From: Cryptomeria japonica
Taxonomy: Eukaryota > Streptophyta > Pinopsida > Cupressales > Cupressaceae
Direction of reading: 5' to 3'
Assembly (NCBI RefSeq): GCF_030272615.1
Contig: NC_081412.1
Coordinates: 690,814,083-690,878,082 of the forward strand
DNA length: 64,000 nucleotides
Below, one piece after another: positions 11,561-22,128 of this stretch; position 1 is the stretch's first letter, and the number at the start of each line of letters is the position of its first letter. Position numbers and translations under genes: made by a program. Below the pieces are notes generated by a model that did not search any database, was not told the DNA's origin, and was given only the letters and a program-made list of their open reading frames with translations.

Positions 11561-12915
11561 ACTAATAAAACTACCCCAGGTATGCACAATATTCTACATA
11601 ATTCAGCTCCCTATAGATGAGTGAAGGTTGGAGTTCGAAAGAATGACAAGAGGAACAAAAATAGCTCTCAGCTGTCAACCAAAGAGCAGATCAACATAAT
11701 TACTTACACAAAAGGAAACAAGAAAGAGATGCATTCCAATAGAGAGGTAACATAAATACACACATTTATTTATGTATACACATAAAATTGGCTATGAGCA
11801 ATTTATATTTATTTAATGATTAATCTTCTATTAAATAATTAATTTGAAAATATTAATTTATTTAAATCATTAGTATATTATATTCTTTTATTAATTAATT
11901 GTGTCGAAACATTTAATTAATTAATTAATTACCCCCTTTCTTCTAAGCCAAATAATTAAATATTTAAATTTTTTTATCATCCCTTATCATATTTGTGCAC
12001 TATTCACTATCCTATAGTTCCATTATTAAATAATTTTACAATTATTTAATTAACACTTTCCAACTCACCCTTCATCTCCACCTTTGCCAACTCATCCATC
12101 ATGTGGCTAATTTAAATCAATAAAATCAAATAAAAATAAATCATTTATGAGCCACTTATCTCCAACTCCCATATTCATGAATAAAATATGTATGTGCATA
12201 TAATCTTTGAAACCTCCCTATTTTTTCTCCAACACTCCTATATTCTTAGAGGAGGTTTCATCCACCTAACCCTAGTCCATCTCGACTTGTTCCCCTAACC
12301 CTAAATATTCTCCAACCAATCCGATATTATCTCAGTCTTCCCCTTAGTCAAGGTGAGATGAGTGACACTTGTCTTCTCCTTCCCCCTTTCTCTCAACCTT
12401 CAGCCTCTTGATCATAGCCATCCAAAAAATCAAGATTTAATCATGATCGTTGATCTCTTCCACCTAAGCTTATGCACTCAAAAATCTATAAATAGAGGAG
12501 TTCTAGTGCATTTTGAGCCAAATGTCCAATATTCTAAGTTAACTAGGAGTCTTAATCTTTACATCAGTGAGTTCATTTGTCTATGCATTTTAGAGTTTTT
12601 GAGCAAATTAGCATAGATCATTTTTCATAGAATTTTAGCATATTATCACATAGCTTTTGCATATCATCTAGCAGTCCATTCCACACTTGCCATATTGGAA
12701 GCTACCAGTGCTTGTCTGAGAGAAACATCAATCTGCAACCAAGAACAATGGGGTTAGGACAGAATGAAACATAATCCATGAAGGTATAATTGGTTTTATT
12801 TACTTTATTTCATGTTGTTTTATTGGTTGAAGCTTGAGTTCCTATAGCTTTTATTTTTCATAATGGACTAACAAGTTACAGGTCCATTTTTGAGGTGAAA
12901 ACTTAAGTCAACACA
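11560..12915 (+). repeat. 5' LTR of element D (left edge approximate)
   Basis: The right edge is supported: AACACA at 12915 is followed by TTTTTGGCTCCC, a primer-site-like start. The body has the AT-rich upstream part (ATTAATTAATT runs at 11820-11940), a TATA box at 12487-12495 and an R/U5-like tail, as in the other LTRs here. The left edge could not be fixed and the value given is a guess. The matching 3' LTR is not recognised in the window. Confidence 0.5.
12487..12495 (+). promoter_or_regulatory. TATA box in D LTR
   Basis: TATAAATAG, about 420 bp before the LTR end. It is the likely core promoter for element D. Its strand agrees with the D gag and pol. Confidence 0.55.
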
Positions 12916-14509
12916 TTTTTGGCTCCCATCATCATCATTGATTTCTTATCAGGATATATCAAATCCTTTATCATGAAACTAGATCATATCAGCCTTTGTT
13001 CATTATCTTGGATATATCATGTTAGGACCCGAAGGAAACTGAGAGGGGGGGTGAGTCAGTTGTCTATTAATTTCAACCCAAATATAACTTAATCAAACTT
13101 GATAGTTAATACCGGTAAACCAAACTTAATGCCGGTTGACAAATTAGCAGTTAATATTAATACTGGTAAAACTTAATGCATAAAATAGAAAGAGAAACAA
13201 CATCCACAACACATAACACAGAGATTTGTACGTGGAAATCCTATAAGGGGAAAAACCACGATGGGAAACCTTACCCACAATCAGATGATATTACTGTAGA
13301 TAGTATGTGTATACAAATGGGGTCTGCACATGCAGAAAGACCAACCACCTAGAGCTCACTGCTCAATCACAAAATAGGAGTCACACTGACTACAATTGGA
13401 TGGTTAAATCCAATGATAATGTACTGCTCAAAGTAGCATCTCCAATGTTGGATTCAGTACTGGTTAAGCTCTGATAATCACCTTCAAACCTTCCTTCAAC
13501 CTTCTCTATGATCTGCTCATATGATATTCAATATTCACACATACCATGATACCATATACCGTTACTTTACCTACTCTACAATTACTTCTATCTCATCAAT
13601 TGAGATCTTACATATATACCAAAACCCAAGACCAAATGTGTAGATCAGCTCACTAAGAATATTACAATAAAATCAATTATAAATAAGTCAAGATGTGATG
13701 AATCATGTCAGCTTAATACATTTACAACAATATCCAATCAATAAGTCATCTCCATAATGTATCATGCTAATCTAGAATAGATAATGCATGCTGGTCCATA
13801 ACCTAGACCAATTTGCTGGTAACAGCAAATATGTCAACCCGATTAGACCAATAACCAAAATACCAAAACCAAGTATGCAAACCATGTCTTCAACATAACC
13901 AAGTGATCTCCAGATGATAACAAGTCATCCTCAGTGCCGATGAGCAATATAACCTACTGGTGATCAATATACTAGTGACTATGCATAAGTCACTGAACTT
14001 GCCAGTGAACAACAATGTGCCAGTTCAACATAACCATAGATCTCCAAAATTATAAGTGTTGACATCAATGACAAAACTAATGCAACACATCCATAATACC
14101 AACATATCATTCCTATTTGTACTAGGTTATATCAAAATCAAAATTGCACTAACTTTGGATTCAAACAACTTAAAAATCATTATATGCTTAAATGAATTTT
14201 CAATATCTCCTCAAGAAAAGGAAACTTAGTTATAAGGCAATCTTGAAAAAGAGGAGATTCTTATACCTCAACCACAAACTCTTGTTATAGAATCACACAT
14301 TCCTACACTATTTTTATAACAATCAATGTGGTTACGAAATAGAGTTTGACAAAGAAACCGTACAAGCACGTGCTTTTCAATAAAGAGACGCTTTATCTCA
14401 ACACACTAATACGGGTGGTAAAATAAAGTTAGCTTATCTTCCTAAACCAGTGATCACCTATTGAGTTACATCTAGAAAACTAAAACTTGGGAAGTTTCAA
14501 ATCAATCAT
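12916..14509 (+). other. D primer site and leader, split by a solo LTR
   Basis: TGGCTCCC at 12920 is a degenerate primer-site-like start. I could not assign the tRNA. Without the solo LTR at 13020-14104 the leader is about 500 bp long, and it runs to the gag ATG at 14510. No other gene is seen. Confidence 0.5.
13020..14104 (+). mobile_element. Solo LTR with 5-bp target duplication
   Basis: A 1085-bp LTR begins TGTTAGG and ends CCAACA (inverted ends TGTTRG). It is flanked on both sides by TATCA (13015-13019 and 14105-14109). It has GAGAGGGGGGGTGAGTCAG near the start and a GTGGAAATCC...GGGGAAAAACCACG block near 230 bp, a layout shared with the LTR of element G. There is no internal sequence, so recombination between its two LTRs removed the body. 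Confidence 0.9.
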
Positions 14510-14609
14510 ATGCCAATTTGGACCAGAGCTCAACACGAGCAATTGAGAAGACAACAAAAACAAATGGAAGAATAAAATTTATTGTTTCAACCATTTGGAT
14601 ACACAGATG
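14510..14609 (+). pseudogene. Gag N-terminus of element D, part 1
   Basis: The ATG at 14510 opens MPIWTRAQHEQLRRQQKQME, a charged, Gln-rich N-terminus like those of Tat-type gag. A TAA follows, then the frame runs into the insertion point of element A. Joining base 14609 to 36800 (one TSD copy kept) continues the same frame into 36800-37233. This shows that A inserted into a gag gene. Confidence 0.7.
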
Positions 14610-15128
14610 TGTAGCGTCATAAATTGTATGCACTTGCTAGGGTGGTACAACTCCACACTAGGTTTAGCTCCCACCTTGGCGCATCTTGCACTTTACATCA
14701 CATTTCCCCTTTAGCACTTAATTAATCAAATTAATTAGGTCTAAGGTCCTATTTCATCATCTTCCACATCATAAAGTTGGGCCCTTTCATTAAAGTGTGC
14801 CCCTTTCATTTTATTCCTCCAATACATCATTTAATCAAAAACCCTAATTAGGTCCTATTTTGAACTTGGGGCCTTGATTTCGGGGGTCAAAACATCTCGA
14901 AATCACCTATAACTTCAGGATTCTCTCTAAAATCATCATATTCGACGGCCCTGAAAATTTGGTGAAAAGTTCTCGGGACCATGGCGCCCAAAGTGCACAC
15001 GGTCCCAGACATTTTTCACAAAATTTTAGGAGCGCAATCCAATCATAAAATAAAGCTTAACCCCAAGAAATTGGCGAGAGATTCAATCTCTAGGTCGGCC
15101 AAAAGTTGAAATTAAGACCTAGGGTTTC

Positions 15129-15138
15129 ATATATAAGA
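15129..15138 (+). promoter_or_regulatory. TATA box in A LTR
   Basis: CATATATAAG followed by AGCTCTC. The same site is kept in the 3' LTR near 35679. It is the likely core promoter for element A. Confidence 0.5.
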
Positions 15139-15754
15139 GCTCTCTTTCTTCATTTGAAAGGATCAGAATTTTGGTTTCAAGGGACCTTCTATGCAGTGAA
15201 AGAGCAGATCTTTGAAGACTTCAACAACATTCAACATCCATCCATCAAGCATTCATCAATTTCATTCATCCATTTAGGGCTTTGAAGACATTGAAGAGCA
15301 ATAGGGGATCACTGACTGAAGATTGAGATGTACCCCTCCCTTGGGGTTGGGTATGATTTCATGTTGTTTTCATGTCTTTACATAGGCCTCATTATATCAT
15401 TTGTATTCATGCTTTAGATCACTTTGCATCTTGATTTAGAGCATTTACATTATCATTTACAAGCAATTAGGGTTTACTTTCTAGGTTGCTCTAGTTTGCT
15501 TACTTGCATTTTAGGATCTTGCACACACACAAGGTCTGCACACACACACTACTTTTACAATACAACTTGGCTATTCGTGGAGGTGGAAATCACCAAAGTG
15601 GGGGTTTGACTAAGGCAAAACCCTATATAGCCGCCCACCATACCTTTTCAGATATAAGTGCAGATTTTGGGATTCGGACGACGCCGCAAGTTGCAGATCC
15701 AACGGAAGCATACAGAAATTGAGCTACACACTGAAATATAGGGCAAAAGACTAG

Positions 15755-15845
15755 GACAGGGGCGTGGGGCACCCCGTTCCTACCAGGACAAGGGCGCTGG
15801 GCACCCTAGTCCCTGGGACAGTGGCGCTAGGCGCCCTGGTCCCTC
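15755..15845 (+). repeat. GC-rich tandem array in A LTR
   Basis: Three imperfect units of about 27-30 bp, each with GGACA, then GGCGC or GGCGT, then GGGCACCC or a close variant, then a GTCC or GTTCC box. The 3' LTR has the same array at 36282-36372 with more A/T changes. Confidence 0.6.
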
Positions 15846-16279
15846 TGTCAGATAGCAATTTTCAGCATTTCCGACAGTTTTCCAGGTTGTAAAACAGCAG
15901 TTTCAGGAGTAGTTTCAGGGGCAGAATCAGGATAGTGGCGCCCATGCCCCTGTCCTGAACATTTCCACTCAGATTTAAACTCTGGGTACACATCTGCATT
16001 CTTATCTTGTCCTTGTGTTTACAGCTTTTCATTGTTTAATCTCAATTCTGCAATCTTGTTCATACTTGCACTTTAGGGTTAGGAATTGGACTTGCATCAT
16101 TTTATCTTTCAATTACAACAAAGGAATAGAAACCCTAATAGGTAGCCCATGGCTCTCTCTTCCACAAAAAGAAGTAGCCAATTGTGTGATACCTCTAGGC
16201 TCTTTCGTATTCCGCAATGTGTGTCAAAAGGTAGGATTAGGGTATGTTAGCCTAGTCTCACTTTTTCCCCTACACATTT

Positions 16280-16298
16280 TGGTGAACCCGACGTGAAC
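16280..16298 (+). other. Primer binding site (element A)
   Basis: TGGTGAACCCGACGTGAAC, starting three bases after the LTR. The identical site is used by element B at 20031. Element C has a decayed form. The matching tRNA was not identified. Confidence 0.7.
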
Positions 16299-16466
16299 CT
16301 TATTATTGCTTTCTCTTGCATTGCATTTGTTAGATCTAGATCTAGATTTAGTGTGTTTCATTTAAGTTATATTTTCATTAAAGAAAAGAAAAAAAAAAAA
16401 AAAGGGAGTGTGTTTCTTTGTTTCTTTGCATTGTGTGTTTAGGTTTTATGCAATTTTTATTTCAAA

Positions 16467-16697
16467 ATGTCAGATTTTTATTTGCAAGATGTTCATATTT
16501 ATGATGATGTATGCAATTATGTTGATTATGAGTATAGCCAAGATGAATTAGATGATGCTTTGGATGAGTTTTTGAACCCTAAAGATACCCAACCTTCATT
16601 TTACCAAAAACTCATAAACATTGTTACTATGCCATTTCATTGTGATGAGAAAGATAAGTTCCTCTCAAGGGTACATTTGTATCGACTCTTCCACTAA
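16467..16697 (+). CDS. Short acidic ORF at the start of element A
   Basis: 76 codons from an ATG, 187 bp after the primer site. The protein is rich in Asp, Glu and Tyr (YSQDELDDALDEFLNP). It shows no gag core and no zinc knuckle. A similar phrase (LLDDALDDFVALSKSL) recurs in the next frame at about 16790-16850, which suggests one longer protein broken by a frameshift near 16650-16700. This is the position where gag should begin, so either gag was lost or this is its remnant. I do not recognise it. Confidence 0.45.
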   Translation: MSDFYLQDVHIYDDVCNYVDYEYSQDELDDALDEFLNPKDTQPSFYQKLINIVTMPFHCDEKDKFLSRVHLYRLFH

Positions 16698-16699
16698 AT

Positions 16700-17502
16700 C
16701 TAGTAACATGGTTGTTTTCAATGATCCCCTCTATGAAGAGATGTCTCCTTTTGAATTAAAAGATAAACCTTTTAATAGATGTGATCATGCTTTGTTGGAT
16801 GATGCTCTTGATGACTTTGTGGCTTTATCAAAATCTTTAAACAAGAACAAAACTTCTAAATTAGTTAACATGATAAACCTAAAAGAGCATAATAAGCCTC
16901 TCTTTGAAGTCCAAGGTGCTTATCCTTCTCCCACCTTTCAAGTTCCTAAGTCACCTCTCCTTACTATCCAAGGAGGGTATGGTCATGATTCCTTTCTTAC
17001 TTCGAATAAACCTATCATCACTGTGCAAGGAAGAAAACCTATAAGTCCTTATAGTTATGCCAAGCAATTAACTAGAGAGAGTTATCATGCAGTTGCCCAT
17101 ACTTATCATACTAGAAATAATAGGCAGCCTAATCCTCCTCCTGTGACTCCAGTTTCTCTTCCTAATCCTCAACCAATTCTTCCACAAGCTCCACGTATTT
17201 CACAAGCTCTTGGTAAGGAATATGATCTCATAGAACAACTTAAAGCTACCCCTGCTAAGATATCCCTTTGGGATTTGATCCAAACTTCTTCCGCTCATCA
17301 TGGAATGTTACAAGATGCCTTGAAAGATTTGAATGTTCCTCCACCGAATACATCTAGTAATATAGTGTCTTTGGTTAACTCTGTGATGAATCCTAAAGCT
17401 CAAATTGTGTTTACTCAAGATGAGTTGCCTACTAGTGAAATTCAACATCAATATGATCCCTTGATGATTGTGGTTATCATAAATGACACTACTATAAGAT
17501 GA
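16700..17502 (+). pseudogene. Gag C-terminal region (element A)
   Basis: Open to the TGA at 17500. The end holds YDLIEQLKATPAKISLWDLI and a following SSAHHGMLQDALKDLNV helix, the segment that precedes protease in Tat-type gag. Upstream are three loose repeats built on V/I-Q-G (EVQGAYPSP, TIQGGYGHD, TVQGRKPIS) and a Pro-rich linker. The capsid-like core and CCHC knuckle that should lie before this are missing. The TGA at 17500-17502 sits where Arg (CGA) would fit. Confidence 0.6.
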
Positions 17503-18693
17503 ACACTGGTAGATAATGGCTCTAGCCTTAATGTGTGTAGCAATAATCTATTGCATAAGATGAATGTGGATACATCCCTTATTGAGCCTGACTCTTGTCC
17601 CATTCGAGGCTTTGATAATGTGGCTAAGTCTTCATTAGGTATTATCACCTTACCCATCACAGTGGGACCTGTTACTTTGCCTTCTCCTATCCATGTTATG
17701 TCAGGAAATCTAACATACAACTTGTTATTAGGGAGACCTTGGATTTATAGTATGCAAGCTGTCCCCTCTACATTGCATAGACAAGTTAAATTTATTTATA
17801 ACAATAAGACATATACCTTGATAGGTGATACTAAATTTCAGGATTGTTTGCAAACGTCTACTTCCAAAGGGGGTTCTTCTAAACCTTCCTCTTCTAGTGA
17901 TTATTCTTTAAACAAGATACCTATGGACGAATCATCACCCTCTGATAATCAAGATTCCTTGGATGATTCTGAAGTTTCTGAAGAAGATTCTTCTCAACTT
18001 GAATCTACACATGAAAAGGCTTTTGATCCTGAGAAGGTTCTCGTAGAAGACGATTGGGGATCTCTTGATTTTAATCCCACCTTTGTAGGTGAGTATAGGG
18101 TTCCTCCTAGAGAGCTTAAAGTTAAAAAGAAGGAAGAAACTAAAAATCAATCAATCTTACCTGAACCTATGAACAATAATTTTGTGGCTTCATCTCAAAC
18201 TTTTTCTCCTCACACCTCTAATTTTGAAGGATTTGATTCTTTGTCTTATGAAAAACCACCTTCTCTTTCTGAAATGGCTAATCGTTATGGTCATGGTTTT
18301 CATATTTTAGCTAAGTATGGGTATAATGGAAATGGTTGTGGTGCTCACGAACAAGGGATAAAGGTTCCTCTAGGGAATAATCTTTATGATGAGACCTTTG
18401 GACTTGGTTATAATCCCTACAAGTGCACTAAAACTTCTAAGAGACCATGTATTAGTGTTAATGTTATTTCTCCATCTCTACCAATGAGACACCCTAAGTA
18501 TATTGATGGGGATCCTTTGTGTGCCTGCGCTTTGGATGTCTTTCCTACCGATGATGCTTTACCTAAGTTTTTACGAGCATATGATACTCTTCCTCGTTAT
18601 CATCACAATAGGGGACTTCCTTATTGTTTGAACACTGAAGCCTATTTTGGAAAAGAGATTGATAATGATGAGATTGTGGAAGAATTCCCTTAG
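17503..18693 (+). pseudogene. Protease and G-patch region (element A)
   Basis: Begins TLVDNGSSLNVC, the retropepsin active loop with D-N-G in place of the usual D-G-G/D-S-G, then LTYNLLLGRPWIYSMQAVPS, the conserved second half. An acidic, Ser-rich linker follows (17900-18040). Then comes a G-patch-like segment at about 18280-18420 (GFHILAKYGYNGNGCG, then HEQGIKVPL and FGLGYNPY). G-patch domains bind RNA or helicases and are known between protease and RT in some Tat-type elements. The frame is open to 18693, and A's pol resumes at 28221 after element B. Confidence 0.75.
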
Positions 18694-18780
18694 TTAAAGG
18701 ATATTCCTCAACAAAGTAATCTTCTCATAAGTGACACCATGGATGTTAAGATGGATCCTTGCAATGAAGAAAAAGTTATT

Positions 18781-20025
18781 TGTAGACAACTAAAAATGGT
18801 CAACGCTTGCGGAGTCATACTTTAACATTTGCGCATTGCCTCATTTTAGGTTTTTGAGTTGCATTAACATTTCTCCTATGTCACGCACTTGGTCTTTATC
18901 ATTTGCGAGCATCGAGTCCTTCTTCTGCATTCTTCATTTGTCTCGCTTTCGAATTTGGTCTTGTCGATAACAATCTTTAATCATGATTTTGGTCGATCTT
19001 GTCAATCTCTTATCAACTTGTCAATCTCGTCATTTTATGATCAATTTGTCATCTATCCTTGTCCTCTTCAATCATGTCAATTTGGATCAATTTGTCATTG
19101 TTCCTCGGCGCATTTATTAATCAAATCATTTATCAATCCAAAATCATGATCGAATCGATATCAATTATCCTTTGTCAAGACCTAATTGTCGTGTTTGCAT
19201 TTCTAATTCATCTTCCAAGGTTTTATGATTTATTCATTTAATCTTGTTTGGCATTTTCCCTCTAGGTTAAATAATTTATTTATTTATCCTAAGTCTTCTT
19301 GTCACAATTAAATGTTCATTTAATTGGCTAATTATTCCTCTTTGTGAATTAATTAATAAATGACAAATTATTAATTAATTTACCTAATTTCCTAATTCCT
19401 CATTTTCTAATTTCTTAATTTTCTAATTCCTAATTTCAATTTCCTCCTAGTTCTCTCCTAAATTCATGGAAATGACATGTCAATTTGTCATTTCATTTGT
19501 CATAATTGACAATCAATCAATTTTGACATAGAAGTTGTCATAATTTGTCATAAATTATCAATCAACAAATTTTGCATAGAAAGTGCATAATTTGTCATAA
19601 TTTGTCATAATTGACATAATTGATTTGCAATTTCCATTTGAATTGAATCATGCTAATCTTGTCATCTCTCCAATTCTTCTATAAATTGGATGATCTTCAT
19701 CAATCAAAGCTAATTGGTAATCAGACTATCGAATTTAATTTTGAGTACTCTTGATCAAAAATCTTGTCTATTTTCTTTCAATCATGTATGTGCACTTGTA
19801 GGTGAGATCCACAACCAAACCATTTGAAGAGGAAAGAAGAAGAATGGAGCCGCATGAAGGAGCATTCAAATCACATCTTTGGTTTGCATAATCTTTGCTT
19901 TTGAATGTTTTTGTTTCATGTCTCTATTGAGTGTTGTTTAGGATAGATCATTGCAATGAATGCATTTGTGATTGAGCTATTACGTTTATCTTGTTTTGTG
20001 ATGATTTCCTATTTCCTAACATACA
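18781..20025 (+). repeat. 5' LTR of element B
   Basis: TGTAGACA...ACATACA, rich in ATTAATTAA and TTGTCATAATT words, with a TATA box (TATAAATT) at 19680-19687. Its partner is at 26976-28220. About 1.4 percent divergence between the two, counted by eye. Confidence 0.92.
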
Positions 20026-22128
20026 TTAATTGGTGAACCCGACGTGAACACTAACCATCTGACCTCTTTATGGTGTTTTTGAGTGCTTTCAAGTTGATTT
20101 GCAGGCCAAAAACCCAAAAACAAGGTTGTGCAGGGTTTTCTGGAGACTTCTGCGCCTGTGTGAAGCAACCTGCACTTGTGTTGAGAATTTTGCGCCTGTG
20201 TTGAAGACATTCTACGCCTGTGTCCTGCATTCTGCGCTTGTGTCCTGAGTTCTGCGCCTATGTAAAGTCTAGAACAGGGGTAAAAATGCAGTGTTTTATT
20301 GAAATTTGTTTAGTTTTTTGCATTCTGTTTTCTGTGCTTTGGATTTTGGTACTAATTATCTATGCAAAATCTTGGCATATGCATGCAAAAGACAATAAAT
20401 CAAACTACTAACATGTGTTATGCAGAATCGATAGTCAAAGACAAGAAATCAAACTTCTAACTTGGGTTTTGCAGGTTGCCTTGGAGAAACAACTAAACTT
20501 GGTGTTTGTCTTTAAATGTTTTAGGCACCTAGTGATTTTTAAATAGGATGGAATGAATCTATTCTTGATTTGATTGTTGAGTGTGACATTGGAGTAGGAG
20601 AGTATGCTCTCATCCTTTTAGGGTGATCAGAAATCCAGATCTTCGATACCATGCTTTTGTCTTTGATTGTGTGTCTCCTTTAGAGGGCCTGCCTTCCCGA
20701 CCACTTTGCTTTTGCAAGCAAGTGATAATCGTGAGAAGGGAACGACCCAAAGTGAGTACGGCTAGAATTCCTTGGCATTCTAACTCACTATAAAAAAATA
20801 CCCGATGAGCGAAAGCTTTGAAGGAAGTGTTACGTGGGAATTGCAATTACTTGGGAAGTGATGACCCTTGAACTTTTTCTCATATCAACATCTAAGTAGG
20901 GCCTCTTGGTCTAAATCATGCTTGCGTGACTACATTTTTTTGGTATCTTGATGGGCTTAATGTCTCAATCACGCTTGCATGACATCAAGGAGTAATGCTT
21001 AACAGAAATCCTTACTAACACCTTGTTTTTAGAGGCCAAAAACCCTTCTAGTTGCTTGAGAAGGACAAATTCGGATACTTGGAAGAGATACTAAGTTCAC
21101 CATGGGGAGATTTCCATGGGGACTGATGCTTGGCTGCCCTGAGAAGTGAGTGCCATGGAGGGGAGCCCGTGGGGTCAAGCATCTATGTATTCTCCTTGAA
21201 TCTCATAATGAGTCTACCTCTCAAGTACCTAATGTCTTTGCCTACCATAAGAAATGTGGAAATGAGTATGATTGTCTTGAGTCTAAGTTGTAATATCTTG
21301 TATTCTTTGCTTGTCAAGAGTTGAATTGCATCCCATTTCAAAAGCAAAAGCAAATTGATCAAACATAAGATTAAACACAAGAGACATTCATCCAACAAAG
21401 GTCCAACAAACTTCAAAACTCATCTTCAAACATGGTTAGCAAACATTGTTCAAAATCTTATCTCAACAAGCATGTCACTTACATTTAGGTTCATCCTAGG
21501 TTGCATTTTGCAAAGTTCATTGTCAGTTACCAAGGTTAGGTTTCAACTAAGTCATACTCCTTGGCATATCAATAAGAGTCATCCTTTTGCATATGTCTTC
21601 TTGCATTAAAGTCATATCATTGTCATACATTTACATTGCTTACCCAAGGTATCTTCATTAAGATTAGGTCATTATCATATCATATTAAGGTCACTTGCAT
21701 ATTAATTTTCCCTTTGCATATAGTGTCAAAATTAGGTTTTGTCATACTTGAGTAATTCCAAATCTTTGATAAACCCTAAGTCATTGTTAGGAAGTCTTGA
21801 CCTTATCAAACTTTTGGCTTTTTGTCATCCATGTCATTTGGTCAAACCTAGCTTAGTATCCAAGCATATAGGGGAGACATTGTCATTTTGTCCTTTTGTT
21901 ACTTGGTCCTTTTGTCCTTTGAGGTCTAGACATCATTTCAATTTCCTAAGGGTGTCTTTTTTAGATTTGCATTCCAAAAGTTTGTCAAAATTTGAAAAAC
22001 AACCAAAAACATAGGTTGCATTCTTGCCATAGATTGCATTCTCATTCATTTAGTTTGCATTTAGTTGCATATCATACATCATCCTTTTAAAATCAAAAAT
22101 TCCAAAAATATTGCATTTGCATAGTGAC
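20026..22128 (+). other. Element B primer site and long leader
   Basis: TGGTGAACCCGACGTGAAC at 20031 is the primer site, identical to that of A. A tandem array follows at 20151-20265. The remaining 1.9 kb has no credible coding frame and only short open frames without motifs. It probably holds the packaging signal. Confidence 0.6.
20151..20265 (+). repeat. Six-unit array in B leader
   Basis: Six units of about 20 bp headed by TGCGCCTGTG or a one- or two-base variant, starting near 20151, 20171, 20191, 20213, 20233 and 20252. It sits about 100 bp after the primer site. Confidence 0.7.

Larger units (their letters stand above)
14610..16276 (+). repeat. 5' LTR of element A
   Basis: Runs from TGTAGCGTC to CCTACACA. 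It contains the inverted-repeat block at 14975-15009, a TATA-like ATATATAAG near 15130 and a GC-rich array at 15755-15845. It differs from the 3' LTR by several percent by eye and by small indels, including about 14 bp at the ACACAC tract near 15530, so A is older than B. Confidence 0.92.

Noticed and set aside
16280-16298. tRNA gene at the primer site
   Set aside because: Only the primer-site complement is present. No cloverleaf can be formed from the flanks.
18889-19241. Open frames inside the B LTR, repeated at 27084-27436
   Set aside because: They are duplicated only because the LTR is duplicated. They have no domain and overlap promoter sequence.
22111-22128. Start of the B protein at 22111
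   Set aside because: The codon there is TTG. The first ATG in frame is 22129.
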